Assembly: GCA_021848045.1 (NCBI GenBank) | Contig: JAJZNC010000043.1 | Location: forward strand, 1 to 44,617 | Reading direction: 5' to 3' | DNA length: 44,617 nucleotides | Origin: an archaeon | Lineage (GTDB): Archaea; Thermoproteota; Nitrososphaeria; Nitrososphaerales; Gagatemarchaeaceae | Part shown: one piece after another, positions 31,428 through 39,857 of the stretch | Layout: every line of letters begins with the position of its first letter | How positions within the stretch are numbered: position 1 is the first letter of the stretch | The notes under the pieces: generated by a model | What the model was told of the DNA's origin: nothing | What the model saw: only the letters and a program-made list of their open reading frames with translations | Database searches by the model: none | Made by a program: the position numbers and the translations under genes

Positions 31428-32318
31428 GTGTCCGACCAGGCGCTCTCCACAATCGCCCTGCGGGAGGCGAAGAACGAGATGACCGACTACACGGTGTATA
31501 GCAGGCTCTCCCGCTCAGAAAAGTCCCAGGCCGGCCGCGAGATGTTCAGGAAGCTGAGCGAGATGGAGCACGCCCACTACGAGCTCTGGATGGGGTACTG
31601 CCCCCCCGGCACGGCGGCGATAGGCCCAAGGGGGCTCACGGTGTTCCTGGTCATCCTCCTCCGCACCGTCTTCGGGGCGTCGTTCGCGATCCGGTTCCTC
31701 GAGCAGAGGGAAAAGTCAACGGTCGCCGCCTACGAGGCGCTCAAGAGCTCAGTCCCCGCCGAGGGGCGGGCTGCCTTCCAGTCCATGATCGACGACGAGA
31801 AGGGGCACGAGACGGGCTTCGCCGAGGCTGTGACCGGGAGCTACGTGAAGTACATCTCGTTCGTTGTCCTCGGCCTGGCCGACGCACTGGTCGAGATCGC
31901 CGGGATCCATGCGGGCTCGCTGGGAATCTACAACTCCACCGAGCTTACCGGGCTCGCAGGCATAGTCGCGGGCGCCGCAGCCTCGCTGGCGATGGCCTCA
32001 GCGGCGTATGCCCAGGCCAAACAAGGGTTCGAGGGGTCGCCCGGGCTCGCGGCCGGATACACGGGGGGTTCCTACTTCATCGCGGCGGTGGCGCTCGCGC
32101 TGCCGTACTTCCTGACCAAGGCGATGCTCTTCGCGATCACCATCTCGGTGGTCGTCGGGCTGACCATAATCGCCTTCGTGACCTGGTACAACTCGGTCAT
32201 GGTCGGGAGCCGCTTCGTGAGGGAGTTCTCGGAGCTCGCCGGAGTGATGCTGGGCGCCACCGTCGCCCTCTACGTCTTCGGGAGCATCGTCAGGGCGATC
32301 TTCGGGATCTCCATCTGA
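31428..32318 (+). CDS. Rubrerythrin-VIT1 (CCC1) family iron transporter
   Basis: A 296-residue fusion. Residues 1-135 form a ferritin/rubrerythrin-like helical bundle with Glu/His metal sites (REAKNEMTDY, SEMEHAHYELW, DDEKGHETGF). Residues about 140-296 form the VIT1/CCC1 membrane part, with VLGLADALVEIAGIHAG, AYAQAKQGFEG and three or more later helices. The family moves Fe2+ or Mn2+ across membranes, and the ferritin-like part oxidises or loads iron. GTG 31428 follows GTTTAATCC (31385-31393). Confidence 0.9.
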   Translation: MSDQALSTIALREAKNEMTDYTVYSRLSRSEKSQAGREMFRKLSEMEHAHYELWMGYCPPGTAAIGPRGLTVFLVILLRTVFGASFAIRFLEQREKSTVAAYEALKSSVPAEGRAAFQSMIDDEKGHETGFAEAVTGSYVKYISFVVLGLADALVEIAGIHAGSLGIYNSTELTGLAGIVAGAAASLAMASAAYAQAKQGFEGSPGLAAGYTGGSYFIAAVALALPYFLTKAMLFAITISVVVGLTIIAFVTWYNSVMVGSRFVREFSELAGVMLGATVALYVFGSIVRAIFGISI

Positions 32319-32321
32319 GGG

Positions 32322-33932
32322 TCAGGAGACCCCGGAGACCTCGCCGTCGTCGCCCAGCGAGACCCTCTCTGCGGCCGGCGACGAGGGGAGCCCCGGCATC
32401 CTGGATATCTGGCCCATCTCCACTATGACGTACCCCGCCCCGGCGGCCGCCTCGACGGCGTGGACGGTGACCACGAACCCCCGCGGCCTCCCTGCGAGCT
32501 TGGGGTCGTCCGAGAGGGAGTTCGAGGTCTTGGCGACGCATACCGGGAGCCCTCCAAATCCTAGCTCCGCCACCTCTTCCAGCTGCCTTTCCCCCTCCTC
32601 GGTGTAGCTGACGCCCTCCCCGCCGTACATCTCCTCTACCAGCGTCGCGACCTTCTGGCGGACCGTGTCCCCGAGCTCGTACAGCGGCGCGCACTCCCCG
32701 CCTTTCTCGGCCTCGGCCATCACCACCTCGGCCAGGCGCCTCGACCCCTCCCCGCCGTCCCGAAAGGCGGTGGTGCGCGCGAACGGCACCCCCTCCTCCT
32801 CGCAGAAGCGCTCTATCGCCTCGACCTCCTCCTCGCCGTCCCCGTCGAAGATGTTCAGGGCCACCACGGGGCGCAGCCCGAGCGTGCGCACGTTCTCCAC
32901 GTGCTTCGCGAGGTTCGCCAGCCCCGCCGTAACGGCCGCGACGTCGCGCCCCTGGGCACCGGGGTCGCCGTGGTGCCTGAGCGCCCTCACGGTCGCCACG
33001 ACGACCGCCGTCCCCACGCTCACCCCCGCCGCTCGGACGACGATGTCTACAAACTTCTCAGCCCCGAGGTCGCTCCCGAACCCCGCCTCGACCACGGCGT
33101 AGTCGGCGGTCTGGAGCGCCAGAAGCATGGAGACTACGCTGCACGTCCCGTGGGCTATGTTCCCGAATGGCCCTCCGTGGACGATCGCAGGCGTCCCCTC
33201 GCGCGTCTGGACGATGTTAGGCTCCATCGCCTCCTTCAGGAGCGCCGCCATGGCGCCCACGACCTTGAGGTCGCCCGCGGTGACGGGGCGCCCCTCCGTG
33301 TCGTAGGCCACGAGCATCTTCGCCAGCCGGGCCTTCAGGTCGGCGTATCCCCTGCTGAGGCAGAGTATCGCCATCACCTCGGAGGCGGCCGTTATTATGA
33401 AGCTCCCTCGGTGGGGAGGCCCGCTCTTCTCCGCGAGGCTCACCTGCACCTGGCGGAGGGCTCTGTCCTCCACGTCGACGACCCTCGGCCAGAGGATGGC
33501 GCTCGGGTCGATCGAGAGCGCGTTTCCGTGGAAGACGTGGTTGTCTATCGCGGCCGCGAGCAGGTTGTGCGCCGCCGTGATCGCGTCGATGTCGCCCGTG
33601 AGGCGGAGGTTGACGTCGAGCATCGGCTCGAGGGTCGCCATGCCTCCTCCCGCCCCTCCTCCCTTCACCCCGAACACGGGCCCGAGAGACGGCTGCCTGA
33701 TGCACGCGACCGCCCGCCTTCCGAGCCTACCCAGGCCCATCCCCAGCCCGACCGAGACCACGGTCTTGCCCTCCCCGTGGGGGGTCGGGGTGATGCCTGT
33801 CACGAGGACCAGCTTCCCGCGCGAAGAGCCGTCGAGGGCGCGGAGGGAGACCTTGGCCTTGTACCTCCCGTAGAGCGTGGCAAGGTCCAGGCCGATGCCC
33901 AGATCGGAGAGCACGTCCTCGACGGGCCTCAT
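32322..33932 (-). CDS. fhs: Formate--tetrahydrofolate ligase
   Basis: A 536-residue enzyme that makes 10-formyl-THF from formate, THF and ATP. The P-loop is TPTPHGEGKTVVSVGLG, followed by RQPSLGPVFGVKGGGAGGG, NLRLTGDIDAITAAHNLLAA and the GGPFGNIAHGTCSV segment. The C-terminal part carries TSNSLSDDPKL. It is the last gene of an operon after dienelactone hydrolase and DUF6295, with a GGAGGGGGG ribosome binding site before ATG 33932. It implies a C1-folate pathway in this archaeon. Confidence 0.97.
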   Translation of the reverse strand: MRPVEDVLSDLGIGLDLATLYGRYKAKVSLRALDGSSRGKLVLVTGITPTPHGEGKTVVSVGLGMGLGRLGRRAVACIRQPSLGPVFGVKGGGAGGGMATLEPMLDVNLRLTGDIDAITAAHNLLAAAIDNHVFHGNALSIDPSAILWPRVVDVEDRALRQVQVSLAEKSGPPHRGSFIITAASEVMAILCLSRGYADLKARLAKMLVAYDTEGRPVTAGDLKVVGAMAALLKEAMEPNIVQTREGTPAIVHGGPFGNIAHGTCSVVSMLLALQTADYAVVEAGFGSDLGAEKFVDIVVRAAGVSVGTAVVVATVRALRHHGDPGAQGRDVAAVTAGLANLAKHVENVRTLGLRPVVALNIFDGDGEEEVEAIERFCEEEGVPFARTTAFRDGGEGSRRLAEVVMAEAEKGGECAPLYELGDTVRQKVATLVEEMYGGEGVSYTEEGERQLEEVAELGFGGLPVCVAKTSNSLSDDPKLAGRPRGFVVTVHAVEAAAGAGYVIVEMGQISRMPGLPSSPAAERVSLGDDGEVSGVS

Positions 33933-33957
33933 GGCGCGCCAACCCCCCTCCAGGCGC

Positions 33958-34302
33958 CTATCCTGAGCAGCTGGCCGCGCTCCGAGTGCCGGCTGCGGGC
34001 GTGCCCACGACAGGCGCGGCCGTCACCAGCCCCAGGGCGGCCTCGCCGGGGTCTATTCCGGCGCTGTGGAGCGACTCCATGATCGCGTGGACGAGCTCCA
34101 TCGCCGACTGCGGGGTCAGCTCGACCGCCACGCGCGCCCCCGGCCCCTCCTTCTCGTTGAAGAAGTCGATGTTCACCCCCTGCGGCGAGGCTGTGTGGTA
34201 CGTGCAGTCGTACATCACGCTCACCTCCTCCAGGTTGAACCACCCAGAGGGTGACCTGCCCGCCCCCGTCACCTTCGCCCTCTGGACGAGGCCAGTGCAC
34301 AT
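33958..34302 (-). CDS. DUF6295 family protein
   Basis: A 114-residue protein starting MCTGLVQRAKVTGAGRSPSG and continuing WFNLEEVSVMYDCTYH, NIDFFNEKEGPGARVAVEL and SAMELVHAIMESLHSAG, which matches what I know of DUF6295. AGGAGGGGC precedes the ATG. It lies between dienelactone hydrolase and fhs, with gaps of 12 and 25 bases. Function unknown; the conserved Cys2 could bind a metal. Confidence 0.78.
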   Translation of the reverse strand: MCTGLVQRAKVTGAGRSPSGWFNLEEVSVMYDCTYHTASPQGVNIDFFNEKEGPGARVAVELTPQSAMELVHAIMESLHSAGIDPGEAALGLVTAAPVVGTPAAGTRSAASCSG

Positions 34303-34314
34303 GCCGGGCCCCTC

Positions 34315-35094
34315 CTACGCGCTCCCCGACGAAAGGTGCTCGTCGAGGAAGACCCAAACCCTGTTCCAGCCGTCCACCGCCTGCTCCTGCCTGTACATCG
34401 GTGTGTGGTAGTAGAAGAACCCGTGCCCTGCCTTCGGGTACCTGTGGAACTCGTAGGCCTTCCTGAACTTCTTGAGGGCCTCTTCGTGCTCGTTCACCTG
34501 CTGGGGCGTGGGGAACTGATCGTCGTCTCCGAAGAGCCCCAACAGGGGGCAGGCGAGGTCCTTGGTATAGTCTATCGGAGCGACCGGGTGCATGGGGTCG
34601 AGCTCATGATTTGCCATCACGACCCGCCCTCCCCAGCAGTCGACGGCTGCGCTGAACCCCCTTCCCCTGCAGGCGACCAGGAAGGCGTGCCGACCTCCGG
34701 AACAGGTCCCGAAGAGCCCTATCTTTCCGTTCGACGTCGGGAGGGACGCCAGCATGTCCCTGGCCCCCTGGACGTCCCCGACCACCGCGTCGTCCGGGAC
34801 GCCACCCGCGGCGCGCGCCTTCGCCCCCACGTCCTCCGGCGTCCCGTGGCCGAGTCGGTAGTAGATGTTGGGGCTGATGGCAAGGTAACCGTGGTGCGCG
34901 AACCTCCTCGTCGCTTCGCGGTACCACTCGTCCCATCCCGGCGCGTGGTGGATGAGAACCATCCCGGGGAAGGGACCCGGCCCCATCGGCCTCGCGAAGT
35001 AGGCGTTGATTGTCTCGCCCTTGTCTCCCTTCATCGTGACGGTCTCGGCGATCATCCCCTCGTACGTCTCCGTCCGATATGGCTGGTTCGGCAT
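34315..35094 (-). CDS. Dienelactone hydrolase family protein
   Basis: A 259-residue alpha/beta hydrolase. The nucleophile motif GTCSGGRH has Cys in the nucleophile-elbow region, the acid is D in FGDDDQF, and the base is H in PKAGHGFFYYHTP, the Cys-Asp-His triad of dienelactone hydrolases. ATG 35094 (MPNQPYRTETYEG) lies 26-28 bases from a TATA box, while the longer frame from 35157 would begin upstream of transcription start and run into the permease gene. It is the first gene of the operon with DUF6295 and fhs. Confidence 0.9.
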   Translation of the reverse strand: MPNQPYRTETYEGMIAETVTMKGDKGETINAYFARPMGPGPFPGMVLIHHAPGWDEWYREATRRFAHHGYLAISPNIYYRLGHGTPEDVGAKARAAGGVPDDAVVGDVQGARDMLASLPTSNGKIGLFGTCSGGRHAFLVACRGRGFSAAVDCWGGRVVMANHELDPMHPVAPIDYTKDLACPLLGLFGDDDQFPTPQQVNEHEEALKKFRKAYEFHRYPKAGHGFFYYHTPMYRQEQAVDGWNRVWVFLDEHLSSGSA

Positions 35095-35117
35095 CGCGCC
35101 GCTAGCGTGTGGCGGCG

Positions 35118-35128
35118 CTAAAAATTCT
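35118..35128 (-). promoter_or_regulatory. TATA box of the dienelactone hydrolase-fhs operon
   Basis: The minus strand reads GAATTTTTAGC, an AT-rich island. Spacing to ATG 35094 fits a leaderless message and decides the start. Confidence 0.6.
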
Positions 35129-35141
35129 TGCTGGGTCTCGC

Positions 35142-35885
35142 CTAGCTCTCCTTCCACCTGGCGTTCCGGGAGACCACGACCAGCAGCCCGAGCGTCAGCC
35201 CCACCACGACCGCCCAGTCCGTGGCGACCGCTCCGGCGCTCAGCCTGAGATACCCGGCGGTGTTCTGCATCAGCTCCGCGATATAGGTCGTGGGCGAGAG
35301 GTACGCGAGGTACCTGAACGGGAGGGGGATGTAGGTGATCGGGTAGTAGACCGGGGTAATGGCGGTGAATATGGTCGTAAGAAGCCTAGACCACGCGAAG
35401 CTCTGCACGATGTCGCTCGAGAGCGTCGCGAACATGAAGCCGAGCGTGATCGAGGTGAGGAACATCAGCAGGAGGGCGGCGGTCAGCTCCAGCGCGGCGA
35501 TGGCCCCCGGGTGGATGTAGAGCGCCCCGAGCGCCACCAGCACCGCGAGCGCCGGTATGTTGTAGATCACCTCCGAGGCGGCCATCCCGAGGACATACAC
35601 GCTCGGCGAGGCGGGCGAGCTGACCAGCATGTCCTGGAGCTTGAAGTCGTTCTTCAGGTGCGAGATGTCTCCCTGAAGCGACATCCCGCTCTGGAACATG
35701 CTCATGATCAGCCCCCCCTCTATCGCCTGGCCGATCAGCGCCCCCCTGCTCACGAAGTCGATCACGAGCAGGAACGAGATCGGCGAGATCACCGTGTTCA
35801 CGAGGTTGATCGGGTAGTTCTTCATCTCGTAGACCGCGTTCACGAGGATCGACGCCAGCAGCTGGCTTGCGTGGCTCCTCCTCAC
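35142..35885 (-). CDS. ABC-2 type transporter permease
   Basis: A 247-residue membrane protein with six hydrophobic segments and the ABC-2 arrangement: ISFLLVIDFVSRGALIG, VLGMAASEVIYNIPALAVLV, and a late PVYYPITYIPLPFRYLAYLSP loop. It begins with GTG one base after the ATPase stop. It forms an exporter with the upstream ATPase; drug or lipid export is typical of the family. Substrate unknown. Confidence 0.9.
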   Translation of the reverse strand: MRRSHASQLLASILVNAVYEMKNYPINLVNTVISPISFLLVIDFVSRGALIGQAIEGGLIMSMFQSGMSLQGDISHLKNDFKLQDMLVSSPASPSVYVLGMAASEVIYNIPALAVLVALGALYIHPGAIAALELTAALLLMFLTSITLGFMFATLSSDIVQSFAWSRLLTTIFTAITPVYYPITYIPLPFRYLAYLSPTTYIAELMQNTAGYLRLSAGAVATDWAVVVGLTLGLLVVVSRNARWKES

Positions 35886-35886
35886 G

Positions 35887-36825
35887 CTAGGTCGCTCCCT
35901 CGGGGGCTTGGGCGGCCTCGGCGTCCTCCTGGGTCGGCTCCCCCACGAGCTGGAAGAATATGTCGTCGAGGGAGACCGGGCTCACCGAGAACCTCGAGCC
36001 TCCCACCGAGAGCTTCCTCGATATCGCGAACGCCTCGTCCTCGTCCGTGAGGATCTGGACCTCCCCTCCCTTGCCTGTGGTCACCTCTCCATGGGAGACC
36101 TCAGGGACCCGGGCCCCCGCCGGGATCTTGACGCTGTACTGGTACCTCGTCCGCCCCCTGATCGAGGGGACGCTCCCGACGGCGACGAGCCTCCCCCTGC
36201 CCAGGACGCCCAGGGTGTCCGCCAGCTGCTCGGCCTCCTCGAGGTAGTGCGTCGTAAGGAAGATGAAGCGGTCCTTCGCCAGCTCACGGAGGATCTCCCA
36301 GAACTCCCTCCTGGAGACCGGGTCGAGGCCGGTCGTGGGCTCGTCGAGGAATACGATGTCCGCCTCCGAGGCAAGCACCATGGCGGCCAGCGCCTTCCTC
36401 TTCGTCCCGCCTGAGAGCGTGCGGTTCAGCCTGTCTGCGAACCTGTCTAGCCTGAGCCTCCCGAGCGACTCGTCTGCCCTCCTCTTCGCCTCGCCGTACG
36501 GGAACCCCCTCCACATCAGGTAGGTGAGGGTCGACTGCCTGGGGGTCATCCAAGCCACCGTCCTTGCCTCTTGTGGGACTATCGCTATCCTCTCCCTCAA
36601 CCTCTTGTCGTCGGCGACCACGTCGATCCCGTTAATCCACGCCCTCCCTGAGGTGGGGGCAAGCTCCGTCGCGAGTATCCTCACCAGGGTGGTCTTCCCT
36701 GCCCCGTTCCGGCCTATGAGGGCGAATATCCCCGACGAAGGCGCGGAGAGGCTCACGTCCTGGAGGGCCATCCCAGATGAGCCGTACCTCTTGCTCAGCC
36801 TTTCCGTGACGAGCTGGCCCTCCAT
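35887..36825 (-). CDS. ABC-2 type transporter ATP-binding protein
   Basis: A 312-residue DrrA/CcmA-type ATPase. It has Walker A GRNGAGKTTL, a Q-loop with VPQEARTVAWM, signature RTLSGGTKRKAL, Walker B ADIVFLDEPTTGLDP and a switch His in FLTTHYLEEAEQL. The C-terminal 90 residues are the accessory domain common in DrrA-like proteins. ATG 36825 is 26-28 bases from its TATA box. Confidence 0.95.
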   Translation of the reverse strand: MEGQLVTERLSKRYGSSGMALQDVSLSAPSSGIFALIGRNGAGKTTLVRILATELAPTSGRAWINGIDVVADDKRLRERIAIVPQEARTVAWMTPRQSTLTYLMWRGFPYGEAKRRADESLGRLRLDRFADRLNRTLSGGTKRKALAAMVLASEADIVFLDEPTTGLDPVSRREFWEILRELAKDRFIFLTTHYLEEAEQLADTLGVLGRGRLVAVGSVPSIRGRTRYQYSVKIPAGARVPEVSHGEVTTGKGGEVQILTDEDEAFAISRKLSVGGSRFSVSPVSLDDIFFQLVGEPTQEDAEAAQAPEGAT

Positions 36826-36847
36826 GTCGCCCGTCGACGACCCGAGT

Positions 36848-36858
36848 GCTATTTTAAC
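36848..36858 (-). promoter_or_regulatory. TATA box of the ABC exporter operon
   Basis: The minus strand reads GTTAAAATAGC, placed 26-28 bases before ATG 36825. Confidence 0.6.
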
Positions 36859-36944
36859 AGGGGACCGGGATTCCCCAGCCAGAGGCTAGACAATTCCTCT
36901 AGAACCGTTTTAAGCCCGGCTTGGGACGCGAGGCCCCAACCACC

Positions 36945-37424
36945 TTGAACGGTATCCGTGCGGGCAAGTACGCCTTCCGCGGGGCGTCCGTCGTCGTGGA
37001 GGTCCTGATCTTGCTGGTCATCGCCGGCCCGCTGGTGGGGGCTCTTACCCCCGCCGTGTCCCCGCAGAACGAGGTGGGCCTCGGCATCGACCTGCGGTCG
37101 ATAGACTCCCAGCTCCAGTTCCTCGCCTCGTCATCGACCATCGGCGGCCCCCACACGCTCTCCTTCCACGCCTTCAACAGGTGGTTCCTCCCGGCCAGCG
37201 TATCGCTGCAGCTCAGCCTGGCAGTCAACGGGACGACGGTCTATCAGACCCAGAGGGCGAGCGCCACCCTCGCGCCTTTCGATTCGGGGACGCTGGACCT
37301 CACCGTGGACATACCGCCGGGCACGATCTCCCAGCTGGAGGGGCAGACGGTGGCCGGAGGAGGGTCCATGACGCTCCAGGAGGACGGGTTCTGGTCGGTG
37401 ACGGCGAACCTGGGACAGGGGTGA
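36945..37424 (+). CDS. Membrane-anchored extracytoplasmic protein
   Basis: 159 residues starting MNGIRAGKYAFRGASVV, with one N-terminal membrane anchor (VVVEVLILLVIAGPLVGAL) and an outside beta-rich domain containing HTLSFHAFNRWFLPASVSLQ and LDLTVDIPPGTISQ. The start TTG 36945 suits the TATA element TTTTAAGC (36908-36915); an earlier TTG at 36921 adds eight residues and would precede transcription start. No family recognised. It is co-transcribed with the next membrane gene, 4 bases downstream. Confidence 0.7.
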   Translation: MNGIRAGKYAFRGASVVVEVLILLVIAGPLVGALTPAVSPQNEVGLGIDLRSIDSQLQFLASSSTIGGPHTLSFHAFNRWFLPASVSLQLSLAVNGTTVYQTQRASATLAPFDSGTLDLTVDIPPGTISQLEGQTVAGGGSMTLQEDGFWSVTANLGQG

Positions 37425-37428
37425 CCAG

Positions 37429-37842
37429 ATGAACATCGCCAAGGGCCTGTCGCAGGCCATCCTGGACTTTCTGGTGGTGGGCGTGGGGCTGCCCTTCCTC
37501 ACCGAGTACCTCGCCCCCACGCTCTCGAGCTACGTCACACTCCCGCCGGCCTCCGAGGTGTGGGACGTCCTGCTCCTGCTGGGTTCGCTGATGGCGGCCG
37601 CGGGGTTCCTCCGGAACGCCTACTCGAAGGGGCAGTACCCCTGGCTCGTCGGGAGGATAGGCGGAGGGCTGGTGGAGCTCGGGGTATTCTACTTCTTCTT
37701 CCTGCTCGTCCCGCACTCGCTGGGGTCTGCCGGGGTGGAGTCGTCTGGTCTGATCGCCCTCGCCGCCCTTGCCGTCGTCCTCTCGTACGGATACCTTGTC
37801 CTGGACTTCTTCGACGCCAGGCGGACCTCCAGGGTCGGCTAG
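37429..37842 (+). CDS. Small membrane protein, four helices
   Basis: 137 residues with four hydrophobic segments: an N-terminal one (ILDFLVVGVGLPFLTEYLA), VWDVLLLLGSLMAAAGFL, GGLVELGVFYFFFLLVPHSL and LIALAALAVVLSYGYLVLD. No family recognised. Its close spacing with the anchored protein upstream suggests they act together. Confidence 0.72.
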   Translation: MNIAKGLSQAILDFLVVGVGLPFLTEYLAPTLSSYVTLPPASEVWDVLLLLGSLMAAAGFLRNAYSKGQYPWLVGRIGGGLVELGVFYFFFLLVPHSLGSAGVESSGLIALAALAVVLSYGYLVLDFFDARRTSRVG

Positions 37843-37858
37843 CGGGCCGGCGCAAGTC

Positions 37859-39133
37859 TCAGGCGGGGCGCTTCTTCGAGAGCTCGTCGAAGAGCTCCTT
37901 TGCCCTGTCGAACCGGATCTTCCTCTCCGCAATCATCCTCTCCGCTATCTCGTCCGCGAGCGCTCCTTGGGCTCCCGTGTTGGCTGCGACGTTCCGGGCG
38001 TGGAGCTTCATGTGTCCCCTCTGTATGCCCTCGGCCGCGAGAGCGCGAAGCGCTGCCAGGTTCTGGGCGAGCCCTACTGCGCCCATCACCTCGGCGAGCT
38101 CGAGCGCGGTCTTCGCGCCCAGGATCTTGATGTTGGCCCTTGCGGCCGGGTGCACCCTGGCCGCCCCGCCCACCAGTCCGACGGCCATGGGCATCTCCAG
38201 AGTCCCGACCAGGTCGCCGTCCCTGTTCTTCTTCCAGGTGGAGAGCGGCTTGTACGCCCCCGACCGCGATGCGTAGCTGTGCGCTCCCGCCTCGAGGGCG
38301 CGGGTGTCCTGGCCGCAGGCGAGCGCGACGGCGACCACCCCGTTCATTATGCCCTTGTTGTGGGTAGCGCACCGGTAGGGGTCCGCGTCCGCGAAGGCGT
38401 AGGCATAGACGACGCCTTCGACCACCTCCTTCCCACCGAGGGCCTCCTTTTCGAAGACCGCGGTCGCCTTCACCAGCCTCCTGTCCGCAAGGTTCGAGAT
38501 TATCCTGAGGTAGACCTTCCCTCCCGTGAGCTCCTCGACCAGCGGGGACACCGCCTCGGCCATCGTGTTCACGGCATTCGCGCCCATCGCGTCGCCGCAG
38601 TTGACGATGAGCTCCGAGACCACCATCGGGCCCTTCAGCGACCTGATTACCTTGACGTTGATGTCCTTAGCCCCTCCGCCGAGGGACACCAGCATGGGGT
38701 CCTGCGCGTTCGCCTTTGCAAGGATCTCCTTCTTCTTCCGCAGCAGCCGCGCCTTTGCCTTTTTGGGCTCGGGGACGTCGACCGCCTGTATCTGGCCGAT
38801 CATCACCGGCCCTGTGTTGGTGACCTTGAAGCCGCCCTTGACCCTGGCTATCTTCGCGGCCTTGCTTGCTCCAGCAACGACCGATGGCTCCTCTAGCGCC
38901 ATGGGGACGATGTAGTCCTTCCCGTTGACCACGAAGTTCATGGCCATCCCGAGGGGGAGGGTCATTCCGCCCACCACGTTCTCTATCATCTTGTCGGCCG
39001 TCTCGGCGGGTAGCCCGCCGGTGTTCTGGAGTGTCCTGGCCTCCTCGTCGGAGATGCCCGAGAGCTCCTGGAGCGTCTTCATCCGCTCGGGCATGCTGAG
39101 CTTGTAGAAGCCGGGCTGCTCAGATTTCTCCAA
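37859..39133 (-). CDS. hmgA: HMG-CoA reductase, class II type
   Basis: This enzyme reduces HMG-CoA to mevalonate for archaeal lipids. The sequence is of the class II (Pseudomonas mevalonii-like) type: ENVVGGMTLPLGMAMNF, VPMALEEPSVVAGASKAAK (catalytic Glu, about residue 82), GDAMGANAVNTMAEA (catalytic Asp), THNKGIMNGVVAVAL (catalytic Lys), and GHMKLHARN (catalytic His near the C-terminus). The frame is open to 39199, but a TATA box at 39154-39164 puts transcription start at about 39134, exactly at TTG 39133, giving 424 residues, the normal class II length. Confidence 0.95.
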   Translation of the reverse strand: MEKSEQPGFYKLSMPERMKTLQELSGISDEEARTLQNTGGLPAETADKMIENVVGGMTLPLGMAMNFVVNGKDYIVPMALEEPSVVAGASKAAKIARVKGGFKVTNTGPVMIGQIQAVDVPEPKKAKARLLRKKKEILAKANAQDPMLVSLGGGAKDINVKVIRSLKGPMVVSELIVNCGDAMGANAVNTMAEAVSPLVEELTGGKVYLRIISNLADRRLVKATAVFEKEALGGKEVVEGVVYAYAFADADPYRCATHNKGIMNGVVAVALACGQDTRALEAGAHSYASRSGAYKPLSTWKKNRDGDLVGTLEMPMAVGLVGGAARVHPAARANIKILGAKTALELAEVMGAVGLAQNLAALRALAAEGIQRGHMKLHARNVAANTGAQGALADEIAERMIAERKIRFDRAKELFDELSKKRPA

Positions 39134-39153
39134 TGCGATGTCCCTGTCCCCGC

Positions 39154-39164
39154 GCCTATATGAA
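39154..39164 (-). promoter_or_regulatory. TATA box deciding the HMG-CoA reductase start
   Basis: The minus strand reads TTTCATATAGG, inside the apparent N-terminal extension. Start codons upstream of it (39178, 39199) would not be transcribed from this promoter. Confidence 0.55.
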
Positions 39165-39178
39165 ACTCGCGGGCTCAT

Positions 39179-39469
39179 GCGCGCTCGCCCGCCGCCCATG
39201 CCTTAGGCAAAGGGCAAACCGCGGCCTCAGCTCCCTGGGTTCGGCCGCCGTAGCAGCATGAGCGTCGATGACCGCGACCTGCCTCGTCCAGGCGCGGGGG
39301 TCGTTCGCGAGGGGCGACTCTAGGGCGTGCGGCGCGCTTCCCACCCTTCAGGAGCGCCACCCCGAGCGGAGGAGGGGGCGTCTACCTCTTACCCCTGCCA
39401 GCGGACAAGAGCGCTCGGTCGGACCTTGAGTAAGGATAAAAGCGGCGCTTTGCGGGCTGGAAAAACAGC
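39179..39469. other. Gap between HMG-CoA reductase and tRNA-Val
   Basis: Open frames on both strands show no recognisable protein. GGATAAAAGC at 39434-39443 is the likely tRNA-Val promoter, about 30 bases before the tRNA. Nothing else supported. Confidence 0.4.
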
Positions 39470-39566
39470 GGGCCGATCGTCTAGCTTGGTTTGGACATCG
39501 CTCTGACACGGCGAAAGCGTCTCAGGACGTCCGTCAAGGTCCCCGGTTCAAATCCGGGTCGGCCCA
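39470..39566 (+). tRNA. tRNA-Val(GAC) with a variable-loop intron
   Basis: Acceptor GGGCCGA pairs with TCGGCCC, with A73. The D-stem is GTCT/GGAC, the anticodon arm TCGCT-CTGACAC-GGCGA (U33, anticodon GAC), and the T-arm CCCGG-TTCAAAT-CCGGG. Between position 43 and the normal variable loop AGGTC lies a 22-base insert (39515-39536), a non-canonical intron at about 43/44. The mature tRNA is 75 bases. Repeated A/AG bases allow the boundary to shift by one. Confidence 0.9.
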
Positions 39567-39826
39567 CTACCCTTCCTTCTGTGCGCCAGGGAGTCGCTCG
39601 GTCCAAGCGTCTACGGGGCCGTCCGCTATCCAGTAAGCGCCTTTTGATCGATGCCCAGAGAAGAGTCCCCCTCCAGGTCCATCAGACACAGAGCAGGCCT
39701 GGCCGAGCATCGACCCGGCGGCGGACGCTCTGGGCTCGGTCCTCCACCCCGTGCCTTCGGGGACGTCGCAGCGCTTGAGTCGGAGCGACTCGCGTGGAGG
39801 ATGCGACGTGGTCTGTCTCTCAAACG

Positions 39827-39837
39827 CTAATTACCTC
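39827..39837 (+). promoter_or_regulatory. TATA box of the PurD-like gene
   Basis: GCTAATTACCT is centred 26 bases before TTG 39858, so a leaderless message is predicted. The 260 bases between this and tRNA-Val show no gene. Confidence 0.6.
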
Positions 39838-39857
39838 GATCTGCCTCACCGGGCCCG

